Shown here piece by piece: positions 1 to 14,233 of a stretch of 64,000 nucleotides of DNA. The stretch is from Ceratodon purpureus (taxonomy: Eukaryota > Streptophyta > Bryopsida > Pseudoditrichales > Ditrichaceae). Below the pieces are notes generated by a model that was not told the origin of the DNA, did no database searches, and saw only the letters and a program-made list of their open reading frames with translations. The position numbers and the translations under genes are program-made. Positions within the stretch are counted from its first letter, which is position 1; every line of letters starts with the position of its first letter. Location of the stretch: the NCBI GenBank assembly GCA_014871385.1, contig CM026424.1, forward strand, positions 8,113,320 through 8,177,319, in the 5' to 3' direction.

Positions 1-1299
1 GACAGCGAGAGAAGAAGCTATGGCGATGAGTTGTGCAGGCGAAGTTGCTGGAATTGTGATCAGGCGTCGCGGCTTGGTTTGCAGCGGACCTGCGATGCGT
101 GCACTAGGTTTTCTGCTGCGGTTCTAAGGAGCTTCGTTTCGTCGTGTGATCGGCCGTGGAGCTCATGTTCTGGAGGCGGGAGTGGAGTCGGGAGTTGAGT
201 CGCAGAATCGTGTGAGCTTCAGCAGGTATGAGTTCTTTCGCGATCAGATCAGTTGCGTGCTTTTCTGAACACATTGCGGGGTTAGTAGAAATTGGAAACA
301 TCGGCCGTGGAAGATGTTGTTGTTAGTTTGTTTGGAAGTAGGTGCGATTAGCTTAGTTTTCAAGTTTACAAGAGCTGGTTGGACATAGCTGCGTCTGTGG
401 TAGAATGCAGGTGTTAGTCGTTGTTAGAGTATGATTGTAGACTTGCGGTGCTTTTTATCACGGCGATTGCGAACACGGTTCTGATTGCGACGGTTCTTTG
501 GAGGGCGTATTGTAGTGTAGGTAGCACTTATAATGAGCAGGTTTAGAGTCTAGTTTAGTTAGCTCTTGTAATGAGCAGGCGCAAGTCTCCTTTTGATCAT
601 TTTAATGGCCTTGCGTTTGTAGGATCGGTAGTTAGTAGTTTTTTACATTTGAGACTAAATTTGGCGTGTCTTGCCTTTTTCCCGAGTTCTGTTCGAGTTG
701 AGGGAGAAGGAGAGGGATCAGTTAGTTTCGATTCTTTGTTGACAAATGTAAGTTCGCTGTAGGCGATTGCATATTTTAGTGTTAAAGACTGATACTTAGT
801 GTTCTGTCTTGATGATCGTATGACCGTATTAGACTGACAAGTTGTCTTACGAGAGGTCTTCTCCATAAACTTTACAGGTGCACCACTGACGGCGAACATA
901 CATTCAGAAGCAGCGCTCTGGACAGGCTTCTTATAAATTATAGGACGCAATCCTCTAGCTAAATCGGAATTCACTTGAAGTTGTGTTACGAGAGGGCTAG
1001 GTTGTCTTAGAATTGTCATCTTTTCATTGGAGCCTGTAAATTTTGACAATTCAGACGATTGACCTAACTTCTCAAAATCTTAGTCGCTGTTGAGTTTTAC
1101 ACGCCTTAAAGTCATCTCTTCAGAATTTAATGGTCTCTAAGGTTTAGCGAGAGGATAGGAGGACAAGCAAAGGATAAATACAGAGGAACGGGGGAGGTTG
1201 ATTTGCATACTCTGCGACTAAAGAAATATGTGGAATGCGCAGTAGACAGGCGGCCATGGACGAGAGGGTGATTTCCTGAGGTGCAGAAGTTGACGAACC
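1..1299. other. Region upstream of SEC8, no gene recognised
   Basis: No open frame here resembles a protein I know and none has convincing splice structure. The stretch probably holds the promoter and untranslated leader of the SEC8 gene that follows. A 150-codon frame on the minus strand (597-1049) has no recognisable domain and I treat it as chance. Confidence 0.4.
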
Positions 1300-4200
1300 A
1301 TGGCAGCGGATCCGTCTGGAACGCTTGATTGGGATGTAAGAACATTTTATCATTCCTTCTTCCTTGTTTCTTTTTGGATTGAGTTTTGTCTCTCAGCTCG
1401 GTCCTGCAGCCACTATTTTGCTCATGGTGTCACGTGGATCCGATAATCGTAACCACGTGCTTTTCAGTCTACTCTGGAAATGACGAAGTGTGTACCTTAA
1501 TCTGTTTCACCACTTATGAGGCACTTTACTAGATTGAAATTTACATAGTCCGGAAAGCAACAAATTACAAGAAAGCAGTATCAACCTCAAACGGCTCCCC
1601 GCCTTTTTAGTCATTCAGGACAATGTAGGCTTAGAGCCTCGTACAGACGGTGGATTTGACATTTGGAATTTTTTTCATTTATTGGCACAAGACAATGTTA
1701 TAATCTTTGAGCTTTGTCTTGGTCCGTTGAGTCAACCAGATTGCGATTGACCTAATTCTTCTTGGTATCACTGTTCTTGTCTTAACTATTATGATATAGG
1801 GCTCTCTAATCTTAGATCTTAATTTCTCAAGCAGAGACTATCCTGTTCTCCGACTCTCTGTCTGTCATTGTTAGTAGCGTCTTAGCAATCACAGTCGATA
1901 CTGCTTCTAATGAAAGTTCGCAAGCTTAAGGAGGTGTTAAAAATAATCATATGCAGATGATCAAAGCGCAACTTGACAGCATAGATGATGCATGGAAGCA
2001 GCCTCGCTTTGATTCGCTACCTTATGTTGTGGAAGTGATTACATCTCCAAATATTGAAGTGTCAGTGGAACGATTGAGGGAAACTCGGGATGCTATTGAG
2101 GAGATTGTTGATGGCGTTGTCAGGATTTATCATAATGGTTTTAACAAGGCTATTCACAACTACTCCCAGGTATGTTACAATACTCTAGCTGCTCTTTCTT
2201 AACCCTACTAGGGTTCAGGGCTCTAGTCTTCGACGGAGTTCACAGACATCCGCTTAACTTGGAAAGACACGGTTCTATTCTAATTCAGAAGTTCCTCGGT
2301 AACAAGAAATGATTCTCTTAAATTTAACTGGTCTTTCTTGCCAAGATTAATACCTTCTTTTTCAGTAGGATATTTCTAAATGGTCTTTGCTGTCGACCTT
2401 GGTAATGGATGCAATGGGATGTAGATATTGCGCGTGTTCAGCGAATCCGCAGGGAGCTTAGATGGTTTGAAAGAGGACTTAGCAGAGGCACGGAAGTTGC
2501 TAGGAGCTCGTCACAAGCAACTCCAGCAACAATGGTCCCGATCAGTGACTCTGCGTCATGTCATCTCCTTGCTTGACCAGATTGACAAAGTCGCTCAGGT
2601 TTTTGCCATCTGCCTTCCGAGATGTCCTTGTGCTTCACATTAGTTCGAAAATTTTATCTGTTTTGATGCCTTCCCGAGTGGTAATCTTTGAGTAGTTATC
2701 TATTAACTTTTGATGTTCAATTAATGAATTCCTCGAATGTGGACAGTAGGAATTTCCACAGCCTGGTGTTTGGTAGAATTAATATGTAGAACGTTTTCGA
2801 GGAATCAATATCTAGAATTATTTCAACTTCGACTCGTGTTAATGAAACGTACAAGAGATATAAGAAAAACCTCACTGAGGCTTGCTCAAGGCCCACTTTG
2901 TTTTCTCGTAGTTTATAATTATAAGTTATAACTTTTTGATAGCTCAAATTTAGTGGAAACATGATCCAAGGCTCCGTTGTTAATGCGGAGCAGGTACCAG
3001 CTCGGATTGAAAGATTAGCAGCAGAGAAGCGTTACTATGCAGCTGTGCAACTTCATCTTCAGTCCATAAGCATGCTGGATCGCGAAGGCATTCAATCGGT
3101 GAGAACCTTATTGTGTCTTCATGAGACTGAGTGCTGGTCCATAATTTGCAGCCGAAATGGTCATAATCCTGTTATTCCATGTCATTTCGCAGATGTTTGT
3201 GGTTATTCCTTGTTATTGTCTCTGAAACAGGCGATGTTGAAAGATAAATAATAAAATTTGTCTTGAGTATGTCAGGTTGGTGCACTTCAAGATGTTCGTG
3301 CGGAATTAGCAAAACTTCGAGGCGTTCTTTTCAACAAGGTTGTTGAAGATTTGCACCTTCATCTCTACAACAGAGGCGATTACAGGTGCACTTCTTAGCT
3401 TAGTTATGATTATGACGGATCATCACAAAGCTTGTCATTTACATAGTATTGTTGCAAGTAAGGTGCGGGGGACTTCACGATTTTCTCTCATGTGTTTGAT
3501 GTTTAATCCTGATAAAATTTCTAGTGTTGTTTATTGAGTTCTTGATTCTCATGTGACTTCAAGACTTCCTTTGCTTTAACGCTTGTCTGGTTCTCCGACC
3601 TGCTTTTAGTGCTGAATGCGACTGTGGGATTTGCTAATGGCTGTAGTAAGTTTTCTTCTTATTTGATAATTGCTTTTGGGTGAGAAACAGCATGAACTTG
3701 GCCACTGTCCATGAGAGAGATGATGACATCACGAGCATCGTCCCGGCTGTTGTTCCTGCTGTCGGCAATTTACACCCTGTGTCTCGGCGCACTCGAACCC
3801 TGACTCGTACGTCATCCTCTATTTATAGTGTGGAGCGGCGTCCTTCTAGTATGGACAGGTGTGCTATTGTCAATTGGATCTTCATGTTTTTTTCTTCTTC
3901 TTTTGTTTCTATTTAGCATCCCAGTGAGACTTGTTAATAAATTTCCACTTCTAAGGTCCATAGTTCTAACTTTTGAGCAACTGCTGAACGTCTTCGAGTT
4001 GCTCATAGCCAGTCAGCGGAAATCGAGATTGCGGCTGGATTGGAGAATGCAGATGCTATAATTGATGATGGACGAGCATCAAGTAATGGTGGCGATGATT
4101 CTATGAGCAAGGAGGGCAAAGATTCAGCTCGTGCCCTTCCTCTCTGGCTGTCTGACTCAACGCCAAATGACTTCACGGTATGTCAAGTCATGGCAGAAGT

Positions 4201-7200
4201 CATGGCAGAAGCCTGTGAATACCACTAAGTTACAATCTACTTTCAATCAATTCTATAGAATGGGACAGTGAGAAAGTTTTACTAATAACTTTAGACGAAC
4301 AGTACAGGTACCTAGTCAGTATTTCTTTCTCTGGAGCCTATCGTCGACGAATTATGGTATTGTGTTCTGTTTCCCAAAGTGCTAAGGTCCTCTGAGAAGA
4401 GAACTTGATCAATATTCTAAGAATAACAAATTATTGTGCTCAAATTTGTGCAGGAATCTATTTTGAAAAGTGATGCACCTTCAGGGGTAAAATACTTGCA
4501 GACGATGGTGGAATGTTTAGCGTTGCTAGGAAAAATTCCAGCTGGGGGTTCCATAATCAGGTCCGATTTCGATACATATCAAAATTTGGAACTGTTTACA
4601 CTTGTGGTGTTAAATGTCCTTAGCTCTTTCCTTTCTATGCTCAACAAACACAAAGTCAAGCAGGCTTTTTAATATTCAAATTAGGAGACAGATTAGTCTG
4701 CGAAAAGTTGGAAATAGCTTAAGGTCTATTCATTTCTTTATCAACTCAACAGTTTCTCTTTTGTCTCTCAGTCAGAGGATCAGACCGACGCTTCATGAGC
4801 TCATTACCTCAGAAATCAAAGCAAGAGCTGAAGCAATTGAAGCCTCGAGACCCCGCGTTGATCAGGTTCAGAAGCTTTTAGAATCTAGCAACATAAGGAA
4901 GTACGGTGCTTCTGGCCAGAAGAAGGGCAAGATTGGAGGCTCTTCAATTGCAGATGCTGGGCGTATGGCCAAATTACAAACTGCTGCTCAAGAGCTTCTT
5001 GAGTCGGTTCTTGCTTTGGTGTTGCAAATTCTAGGTCTCTACCACTGCCTTGTAGCGACGGGACTTGGATCAGCTGATGCTATCAATTTGGTTCAGAGAA
5101 AGCGAGGTTGTGTTATTTTGGAAAGATTAGCGAGGTGATGACTGAAGAAGACCTATTCGGTTGCTCTTTATGTTACTAAGAAGACTATTTATATGATACA
5201 TCAATTACCCTCAGATTCAGCCGATTGACTGTAGACTGTGATTGATTGTAGAGAATCATGTTGTGGTGGGCCAATTGATGGAAGTGAAAGAGCACTCCTC
5301 TCAGCTATCCAACGGTCATACTTATTGGAGCAATGATGTTGACGCAAATCAACAGACTGGAGGAAAATACAGTCTAGGAGGAGTTCTGACAGTCATACAG
5401 GTCTGAAGGGGTCACATTACAGCCTGCATATATTTTTCCGACGAGAAAGTTTTGCAAGTTTGAATTTTTCGATGCTGCAAGGGGTGTTTAGAGATTCCAA
5501 TGAATATGTTGAATTGATTACTTGAGGGTCTCAATTGCGTGCAGAGTGAAGTCCAATTGCTGATTTGTGATATCTTACGTGCCACTCCGGATGCCACATC
5601 GGCTGAGTCGGCAGCACAAACCGCTCGACTTGCTAGCAAGGCAGCTCCTATCAATTTCAAGTATGAACCAACAACCCAGCAAACTAATTGCTTCAAAAAT
5701 CTTTACTCTTGTTGTGCAACACATCTTTATAGTTCTACAGACGAGAACGCTGACGTCCGACGTACGAGATTAAATTTCTCTTTGTTCTGTTCAAGTTCAG
5801 TTCAGTTCTGTTCTGTTCAAGTTCAGTTCTGTTCTGTTCTGTTCAAGTCTCATGCCGTTCTTATTTGTGGCTATTCTTCAGGAATCGATTTGGAGTCCAA
5901 AATAAGGAGGAAAGGTATGTCGGGCTGTTCTTGCACCTCTGTGGATGTGGTGACTGGTTTATATTTTCTAGGATTTGAAAGCATCAACGTTACGCTGCTT
6001 AGCCAAGCTTCCTGAAAGTGATGAGAATTACTTTTGGCATCGTTCAGCTAACATTGTCATGCTCATGCACACAGCAATGGGGGATCCGAAGAAGGGCTAT
6101 CATTTGCCTTCCGTTTCTCTGACACTATTTTGACACCACCTGGTAGGTGAATTTTGTCGGTTGGAAATAACATATTTTTCCTGGTTTGTTGTCATCAAGT
6201 AACGAGTTGTTTATAATCATATGCTTGCAGGAAACCGATCGGTCTCATTGTTTCCAGAACCAATTCTTCTGTTGATAAGTCTTCATTACTTCTAGAGGGT
6301 CATGGACTCGAAATTTCACCTATTTCGTACAATCGTTCTCGAAGGGCGACGTCTCATCTCTTTAGTCTAATCTGCTGAGCTTAATCATGCGACCGAACTC
6401 TCCAACTAACAATCATCTAGTTGTGATTCAGGTCAAAGCGAACTTATTAGTAGTGACGGTTTTCGACATGGTCGCAATCGCAAGAGTACACCTTCTTCTC
6501 AGAAAGGTTATGGTACAGGTGCTGTACTCTCAGAACGTGGAATCTACCTAACTTCTGCAATTTACCGACCTGTTCTCCAGGTACGGAGTATTTCGTTTCT
6601 TTAAATGGGCATTTTGAACAAATTGTTGTTGGTAATTTAGATTGTCAACTTGTGGCTGTATTGACAGTAAAATTTAGGTGCCCTTGAATTTCAAAAACAA
6701 ATCCTCTCTAAGCACCTTTGCTTTTGAAGATTAGCATGGTTATCGTGTCATAGTGTTTCACGCGACATGGAGTGACTTGTGTTCTCCTTACAATGGTCTT
6801 TTTACCTTTATTACCAGGTCAATTATTTGCTATGGTTCTCATCGGGATAATTACTGAACCAATCATTTGTTATATTTTTGTACAGTTTATAGACAAGGTG
6901 GCGTCGTTACTGCCTGCAAAGTACTCATCCTTGACGTGAGTGGCGAAAATCTCATTTGTCAACTTTCCCCTTTAAGGTGTATCATGTTCTTGGGATTACT
7001 GTCTTCATTAGGAAATCATGCGCTAAGTATTTCTTGAGATTTAATAAATTTGTCTCACTGAAATTTGCTGTTTTAAATCAGGAATGATGGACTACAGAAC
7101 TTCATCGAAAATTTTGTGAAAAACCAGTTTCTACCTATTGTACATGTTGACTATCGAACTCGAGTTGCAGACGCTCTTGCTAGTAAGTTTGAAAAGAAGA

Positions 7201-10200
7201 TATCCAAGAAGCCGTGGCTCTACTTTGAAGATATCACTTGCAAATCTCCTCAATCCTCTGTCTTATTTTGATATCTCTTACTTGATTCAGGTCCAGCTGC
7301 GTTTAGGTTGAAAGCTCATCCTGGGGCAGTTTATGAAGCCACAGCTGAGAGAGGCAGGCCTGTGCTTCAAGGACCAATGGCTGCAAACCATCTTGTTACT
7401 GAAGTATGTGATACTGCTCATATCCCATCCTCAATTGGTCATAGCATTCTGAATATTCTAGTTGAATTGATTTCTGACCTCATAGGTATTGCAGTAGCAC
7501 TTACTCTTTGAAGCCCTACTTAAGAAACCCTAGGATGTTAGATTTAGGTTTGGCCAGATTTGCTATGGACCCTGTCAAGTAAGGCTACTCTTTCTGATTA
7601 CAATACTTTGCTCCTGAAATTTTATTATAGATGGAGCTCTTGATGATTCAGTAACAAGCAACCCATAGAAACAAGCAAAGTTTCCTTTGAAATGTTTCTT
7701 ATAGAGGTCATGAATGGGCCTATGACTAGCGTTATAGAGCGGACGGATTTGTAATAGGTTCAGATTTAATCCTGCGAGAAGCCAAATCAAGATGAAATGT
7801 TAAAGGTTGTGGATTTTCATCGATCTGAAACGTTTTCAGGTGCTTGGATGGGCTCAAGCAATGCCCATGTATGCTAGCGAAATACTGGAACTTGTCCAGA
7901 CTCTTCTTGACCGGACTCTTGAGCGTTGCCGTGCTGTATATACTGAGGTAAGGAAAAATACTTCTTTAAAGGACTAAGATTTAAATTCCTATCATTCTTC
8001 TTCAATCTACTCCTAGAGCCGCTTTAGCCAATGGTTCAATGGATGCTACTTATTCAGTGGAAATGTCCTAGAATAAATGAGAATTTCTTTCTCAGATAAT
8101 TGCTGTAGCTGGCTCAATTATTCTAAAGGTAGTATCAAAAGTATCCGTCGAGTACAATACACGTTACTCTTTTCTGTACGCATTCTAAGATCAATAGCTG
8201 CTACAGGCGGTCCTAGGCAGCTTAAGTTCCACCGTCATTGGTCGTCCAGACATTGGTAATTTAATGAAGCAAGAGCCTGCAAACCAACTTCTGGAGGCAA
8301 CCTACCTCAGTGAGCTAGGAATTAAGGTGACGGCGAATGATCCAGTAGACATTGAAGGAGCATTAGAAGTGGAGATGGAGCTAAATAACCTTTTGCTTAG
8401 CCTGCGGCCCATCCGTAAGGTATGTTCTAACGTTTCTGTGAGCAATTTCTGCGCTGTGATAAATGCAACAGAAGCAGTTTCTCTTCGGTGAGAAGCATTA
8501 ACTCGATTTGGTTATATAAAAGGCGTATTCTGATCGACTTGGATTATATTATTCTCATGATCTTTGATGATCACCGACTGGCTATTTAGAATTCCCTTGA
8601 TCAATAGTTTCAGAAACTTATACCGTCTACAGCTTTGAGAATGAATCTATCCATTTTCATGTGAACAGGAGCAGCTTATTGGCGACAATCACAAACTGGT
8701 CCTGTTGGCCGCACTCAGCGACTCGTTGGATTTTGTCTCAGAATCTGTACAGCAGTAAGACCCCAACACCCATACTTTGTTGCATGTTGGCCTAATGGTA
8801 TCACTGCGGTAGTAGGATATTTGTATTGCGGGTGAGGCGAATTTTTGTTTAGTTGTTGCTGTTATGTGTTACGAGGCATTTGGTGCTTTACAGAAGCCAT
8901 CGTAGATTGAACAAAGCTCCAGAAACACGCTATGTTTTGAGCGACAAATCTTACATAATTGAAGGTTGAAGGTAAGATCAGGCGAAGCGTGAACTGATAC
9001 TACTGTTTTGGTCATGAGTTAGGTTGGGACAACATAACAATGCAGCCCCATCACCAGCTTCTTCTACAAGAAGAAACTCGACTCATCATCCTCAAGGCCG
9101 CCATCGACGGATGAATAGTGCTCTCACCTCAGGCCTAGGAATCCTGGCTGAAAAATACCGGCTTCTTTCCAGTGAATGTCTGCGCACTTTGAGAGTCGAA
9201 ATGCAGCTCGTCTCAATTTTTCATCTACAGGTATGCATCTATTGGATAAAAGGCATTCTACTGTAATGATCTGGTTAGTTTCTTCGCAAAAGTACGTTAT
9301 TTCATAGAACACTGTGATTTTGTGAAGATGAATTTCTTGTTAATTATGTTGTGATCAGAGTATGGGAGGGCGAGATTATTTGAGAGAGCAGGATGCAGAG
9401 GAACCGGAAGACTTTATAGTGGCTCTTACATCCCAGGTACGTTTTCCACTAACCATCTTTTATCGTAGTCAAAGATGTGTAACTTGCTCTTCAGGTGAAA
9501 AGGCGAAAGGAACTGGCTCCCTCCTCGGGAGTCTTCTTTTACGATTTCAGATGCAAATTTATGCATCATTGTTTCCCTTTGAACAAGTCAGCTCTGGTTT
9601 TTTAGCGTCATATACATGAGAATCGTCGGCTTCAGTACTTTAAGATACCTCAGACTCTAAATGCGTAATGTTTTACCTGTAATAATCAGCTATATTTTAC
9701 AGTAGTTTTAACCTGCTGGGTTCTTCATAGCTACAACTAAACAAAATCACGTAATGTTGAGGTGAAGCTCCGGCATTGTTGGGTTGCACTAGACTTCTCA
9801 ACTTCCCTCCATATTCATTTTGAGAGTTGAAATTGTGCAACTTGAAGGCTCTTTTTAATGTGTGTAATATTGTCGCACATACGGTAGTTTCATCCTACTA
9901 GAGAATAAAAGTTAATTGCTGGTGAGGTCCCACTGAATGTAGATCCAAAGAATTGCTGAGGAGATGGCCGCGTACATGCCGTCTTTAAAGAGGAGCTATA
10001 TATTTGGAGGCATATGCAGTGTGTCTGCAGCGGCCTTCATCAAGGTTTGCACTATACTGCCTTCATTTAGGAAATAAGAGCAGGCGTATCTGTAGTCTTC
10101 GTTTTAGATCTATTATTTTTCCTGAGTATTGGTGCTTAATTTCATCACCTCCAATCGCATAAAAGAGAATCACAAAAGCAAGAGTGTCCAATTACAATAT

Positions 10201-11357
10201 GCTTGTAACTAGTCTTCCCAGATTAATACATTTATAAAATCTTCTCTTACCTGTGATGATATAATTCAAAATCGCCCAAGGACCGGTATATGCTTAATCA
10301 TAAAGCAGTTAGGGGTCTTCATATTCCCAACAGTTAAGGATTATAATGCTGGTTGCTTGTACAGGCTGTGACAAACATGGAGGCAATTAACATGCTGGGT
10401 GTAAGACAAGTTAATCGAAACTGCATTGCTCTTCAGCAGGTTTGCTTAAACTTGGACCGTCTAGAGACTAGCACTGGCAACATATTTTGCATGTCATATT
10501 GCATGTCCATCAAAGAGCTCTGCTGACATATACCCGCGCATTTCTAACGTCATACAGAACGCATACGGCTTAGGGACAAGGCACAAAGCAGTTTTGTTTC
10601 CTGGACTTCTGGATCCGCACGACCAGGAATTTTTGTCCGTCTACGGAGTGTTTCCTGTATTAGCTGTTGAATACGTTCAATTCTGACATCATGGTGTTGC
10701 TGAAAATTCAGGCACTTGCATCACTGGTAGCAAGCAGTGGAGAGTTTCTGGAGGAGCGACTGGACCGTGTCCGCACCTATTACGATCTGCTTACCATCCC
10801 CTTTGAGGTGAGTGACCTAAATTGCTTGACTCATACCTTTCGTCACGTGTACTCGTGAATCGTGTCTACAGTTTCTGTTACATTAAGGTCAATTTACAAG
10901 CCTCGAAAAGACCACTTCATATAGGATGAGATATTCATAAGATTCTTGTGCCCCGAGAACATTTCCAGTTTCAGGAGAGCCTAAATTAAGTGGTTGTTGC
11001 AGGCACTTATTGCACTGGTGCCTGAGAATGACGCCATATTCAGCCTATCAGAGTGAGTTCTTATGTTCATCTGGAGTTACCTTCAACTTTGCCACTATCC
11101 GAGACTGTATTATGAGATATGCTGATGGTGTATCTGGACGCAAGTATACAGTAGAATCTAGAATCTGCTGTTTCTGGTTAGCAGAATCCTTTTCTCGGAT
11201 TGTAGCGGTGCAAGTGCAGAATGTGGGCACCGAAAACGCTAATCACTAAACATGACATTGCAGGTACACTGCCTTGTTGAAGGTCAATATTCCGGGTAGA
11301 GAAATACCAACGAACGCTGTGCAACAAATTGCCATGATACTTGCGCCCGCGCGTTAG
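1300..11357 (+). CDS. SEC8: Exocyst complex subunit SEC8 (EXOC4), complete, about 26 exons
   Basis: SEC8 is a subunit of the octameric exocyst, which tethers secretory vesicles to the plasma membrane. Reading by homology and splice sites gives exons 1300-1335 (start, less certain), 1957-2169, 2425-2598, 2994-3098, 3276-3385, 3691-3806, 3978-4177, 4454-4560, 4772-5034, 5252-5400, 5545-5660, 6075-6142, 6432-6580, 6886-6935, 7082-7182, 7291-7403, 7840-7947, 8207-8419, 8669-8754, 9023-9230, 9359-9436, 9943-10044, 10365-10439, 10712-10807, 11003-11052 and 11264-11357. Phases agree throughout and give about 1059 residues, close to the 1053 of Arabidopsis SEC8. Diagnostic stretches include SRSVTLRHVISLLDQI near the N-terminus, GIYLTSAIYRPVLQ in the middle and RVRTYYDLLTIPFE near the C-terminus. 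The exon 6/7 junction (3806/3978) is uncertain; GTACGT was chosen because it keeps phase. The first exon, MAADPSGTLDWD, rests only on a good GTAAGA donor. The gene looks intact and functional. Confidence 0.96.
5783..5849. repeat. GTTCT/GTTCA pentamer-like microsatellite in a SEC8 intron
   Basis: Irregular repeats of GTTCT and GTTCA fill this part of the intron between the exons ending at 5660 and starting at 6075. No coding role is visible. Confidence 0.75.
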
Positions 11358-13331
11358 CAGCTCAGAACTAACATTTTACTAATGCACGAAGAGAAGGCCA
11401 TTTAAGAGACTGATTTGATCCCCCTTACGCGGCCATGCATGCACTGTGATATTTGTGATTACAAACAAGTAAACAGCATTTTTTCGGCTTCTTTCTCCGT
11501 TCTCTTAACACATGAAACATCAAACCTCATGGGTTGATAAGTTGCAATTGTTTGACAACAGCAATAACTCAACTCGACGGTGTCCTCTCATCACAAGGTC
11601 GTAAGTTCACAATCCAGCATTGCCCGGGCACTAGAGCTAGGGATCCGTCATGTTTCTTTCCGGTTGCACGCGGAGTTGGGAGACTTCGTGCTACACATAA
11701 TATTAAGCTACACAAGACTCTTTGCTTTAGTGAACTGAATTTCAGACCCAAACAGTAGCAAGGCGGTGAGGATAAACTTTGACATGGCTCTAGCTTCCAG
11801 AACACTAGTAGCAAACCTGTCGTTCCTCTAGCTTCCAGAACACTAGTAGCAAACCTGTCGTTCCTCACTTACTCTATCAAGCAATTTCGAAGTTGGCAAG
11901 TCACTGGAGTCACAAAAAACAAGAAAAAGTGCCCTTTTCCACCTTCTCCGTCAGTGAAGGGCTACACTTTTTGAGTGAGGAACGACAGGTTTGCTTCTAG
12001 TGGAATTCCCTTCCGTTGGAGTGTGATCACCATTTGCTCCTCTAGCGAGATGTAGTCATTTGATCTTCAATTAAGAATAACTGTGGTCTATACTTGCAAG
12101 CTAGCATGCATTATTCAAGAGCCTGCATCTTCATAATGTAAGCTTCTTGCATGCGCGCTTCAAAACTGTGCTCAAGACTGTGTTCAAGTGATGGTAAACC
12201 CATTTCGTTCTTATCCAAAATTCTAATCCCCTTCACAAGCTAGCACCTACTTATCCACCCGTTTCCTACTCCATGATTTGAGACTCTCGCACATGTTAAC
12301 CCATCATGCATGTTTTGAACTTGTAAACCCATATCGTATATGAGCTAGGATTGTACTCAGTGCATATCAAGCGATAGATCTGGAAATTTAATGATAACTC
12401 TCAATTAAGTGTTAGCCATTTTGCTATTACTTGCACACCACGCGTTGTACAATGGTGATAGAGGTATGTCACTTCCTTCAGCAGAATGATGGGTTTGTAA
12501 ATTAGTGCCTTAACCTTGAAATGAAAGGTCATGACTCCCTGTGGGTACGTTGTCAACTACCGCTGCGAAGGAAAGCAGACATACATTGCAAAGGATGGAA
12601 AAGTACCGTCAGGGGTTGCATGACGATGGTTTAAAATTTACTACCAACCTTGTTGGCTCTAGTCACTATCTACTTAAGCACGTCATTTGCTAGTTTGACC
12701 ATTGATTCTTCGAAACTCTTCCAAGGGCTTCCACCTCTTCCAACACTTGCAACTCTTCAAAGCCTTCCACCTCTTTCAACCAATGAATCAACCTATGACC
12801 ACGTCCATAATAAAAAAAATGCAACCTTTTGCAAGTATTTTGTGAAATATACAACATTTTTATTTAAAACAAAATAGGTTTTAAAGATGTTTGCAACTAA
12901 AATCAAGAATTTCAAAAGATATTGGAATATTTGGCATTAGACTAGTCCATTACTAGTCACCTTAAGGTATCAATACTCAACCGTCACCAAAGTTGTCTTT
13001 AAAATCATCTTAATTTCATTTAATACCACCATGTATAGAAAAGATGACCATTATAGGATTTTAGTTAAAATTTAGAAGCATTTTTTCACTTTTTCATTAC
13101 CACTAGTTTGTCATCCCATTTCCACGAGAATTTCTAGCCTATAACCTCCACTCGTGCATTCATTATCACTAATGATTTATACTTGGTGGTTAATGAATGT
13201 GTTCATGGTAATCATAGGCATATCATATAGGTGGCACACATAGAAAAGTGGTGGTCAGAACCTCCTTTACCTTATGGCATTTGGTGTCTTTGCTACTAAC
13301 TTATATCATTAGATTCTTTTCCTATTTTTAA
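11358..13331. other. 3' flank of SEC8 and intergenic DNA
   Basis: After the SEC8 stop there are no convincing genes. The stretch holds the SEC8 3' untranslated region, a small inverted-repeat element (listed separately) and AT-rich spacer ending at the TTAA element at 13332. Confidence 0.5.
11841..12002. mobile_element. Small inverted-repeat element (MITE-like) next to a 38-bp tandem duplication
   Basis: The ends are about 29 bp inverted repeats: 11841-11870 contains GCAAACCTGTCGTTCCTCAC and 11974-12002 contains its reverse complement, with one or two differences. The left end is duplicated in tandem with a 38-bp period (11788-11825 and 11826-11863). There is no coding capacity and I could not identify a target duplication, so the superfamily is unknown. 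Confidence 0.6.
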
Positions 13332-13459
13332 TTAACCCCTTAACGGCCAAAGTCCTAGAATGGGCGTTTATGGACTTTAGGTAGGTTCCTAAAAATTCAA
13401 ATTTACTTAAAAAGTTTTGAATTTTTTTTGTAGAAAATGGTTTTTCAAGAGGTTTATGG

Positions 13460-13525
<66 letters not shown>

Positions 13526-14233
13526 GATAAAGTGAGGAAAATTTATGCTCCTCTAAGCATAAAACGCCCTTCCACGAGCAGGTTCTCAACCACTGTGAAT
13601 GCAGCAATTTCTGCTCAAAACTGCCCAAAATTGCCAAAATCTGCCAAAATTTGCCTAAAGACGAAACTTTGAAATTCCACCAAAAATCGAGATTTTATTT
13701 TTTTTCAAAAATTAAAATTCTTACATGTAGAAGAGGCACTAGAGCATGTTTCCGCGATTTGGATTTTCAATCCAAGAATTTTTTGTATGCTATTTTTATT
13801 GTAAAAAACAGCCTTTGTATGTGAATTTCAGCATATTACCCCCTTGTGGAAATTGATGATTTTTTAAGGTTCTACACCTTGCATGGGCATTAAATTTTGT
13901 GGACATGTACCTAACTCACCTAGGAACAAGAATCTAAAGAGACGCATTCCAAATCTACTAAAAAAAAATGGGTTTTTTGGACCCCAAAATATTGCTGTCC
14001 GCATTTTGCAGGTTAAAATTTTTTTTTTTTCAACTTTGAATGTTAGGGTCTCTCAAATGGTAAGGAATTAGAGTGTGAAATTTGGTAGGCATATAGACAT
14101 AGTAGTCAGATAGAAGATCTTATGGTTAAAAATACCAAAATTGGTTCAAATTTTGCACTATCCGGCTTGCTTTTAGAAGGGACTATTTGGAGGCAGTTTT
14201 GAGCAAAAACACCCTTGGCCGTTTAGAGGTTAA
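13332..14233. mobile_element. Non-autonomous TTAA-flanked element, copy 1 (894 bp)
   Basis: The element is bounded by TTAA at 13332-13335 and 14230-14233. It begins CCCCTTAACGGCCAAAG and ends in the inverted counterpart CCTTGGCCGTTTAGAGG. The interior matches, in inverse orientation, the element at 57045-57904 (shared tracts include the run of TGCCAAAATCTGCC-like repeats and GAAGATCTTATGGTT). No transposase is encoded. A long TA repeat lies inside. Its ends resemble those of the transposase-bearing element at 42549-47759, which may mobilise it; that link is inference. Confidence 0.85.
13462..13521. repeat. (TA)n microsatellite
   Basis: Uninterrupted TA dinucleotides for about 60 bases inside the TTAA element. 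The sister element at 57045 lacks this expansion. Confidence 0.95.

Noticed and set aside
597..1049. 150-codon open frame on the minus strand upstream of SEC8
   Set aside because: No recognisable domain, low-complexity stretches and position in the likely SEC8 leader; chance open frame.
8885..8960. Possible extra SEC8 exon between exons 19 and 20
   Set aside because: A reading exists, but joining 8754 directly to 9023 restores the family sequence (SVQQLGQ) in phase, so this is intron.
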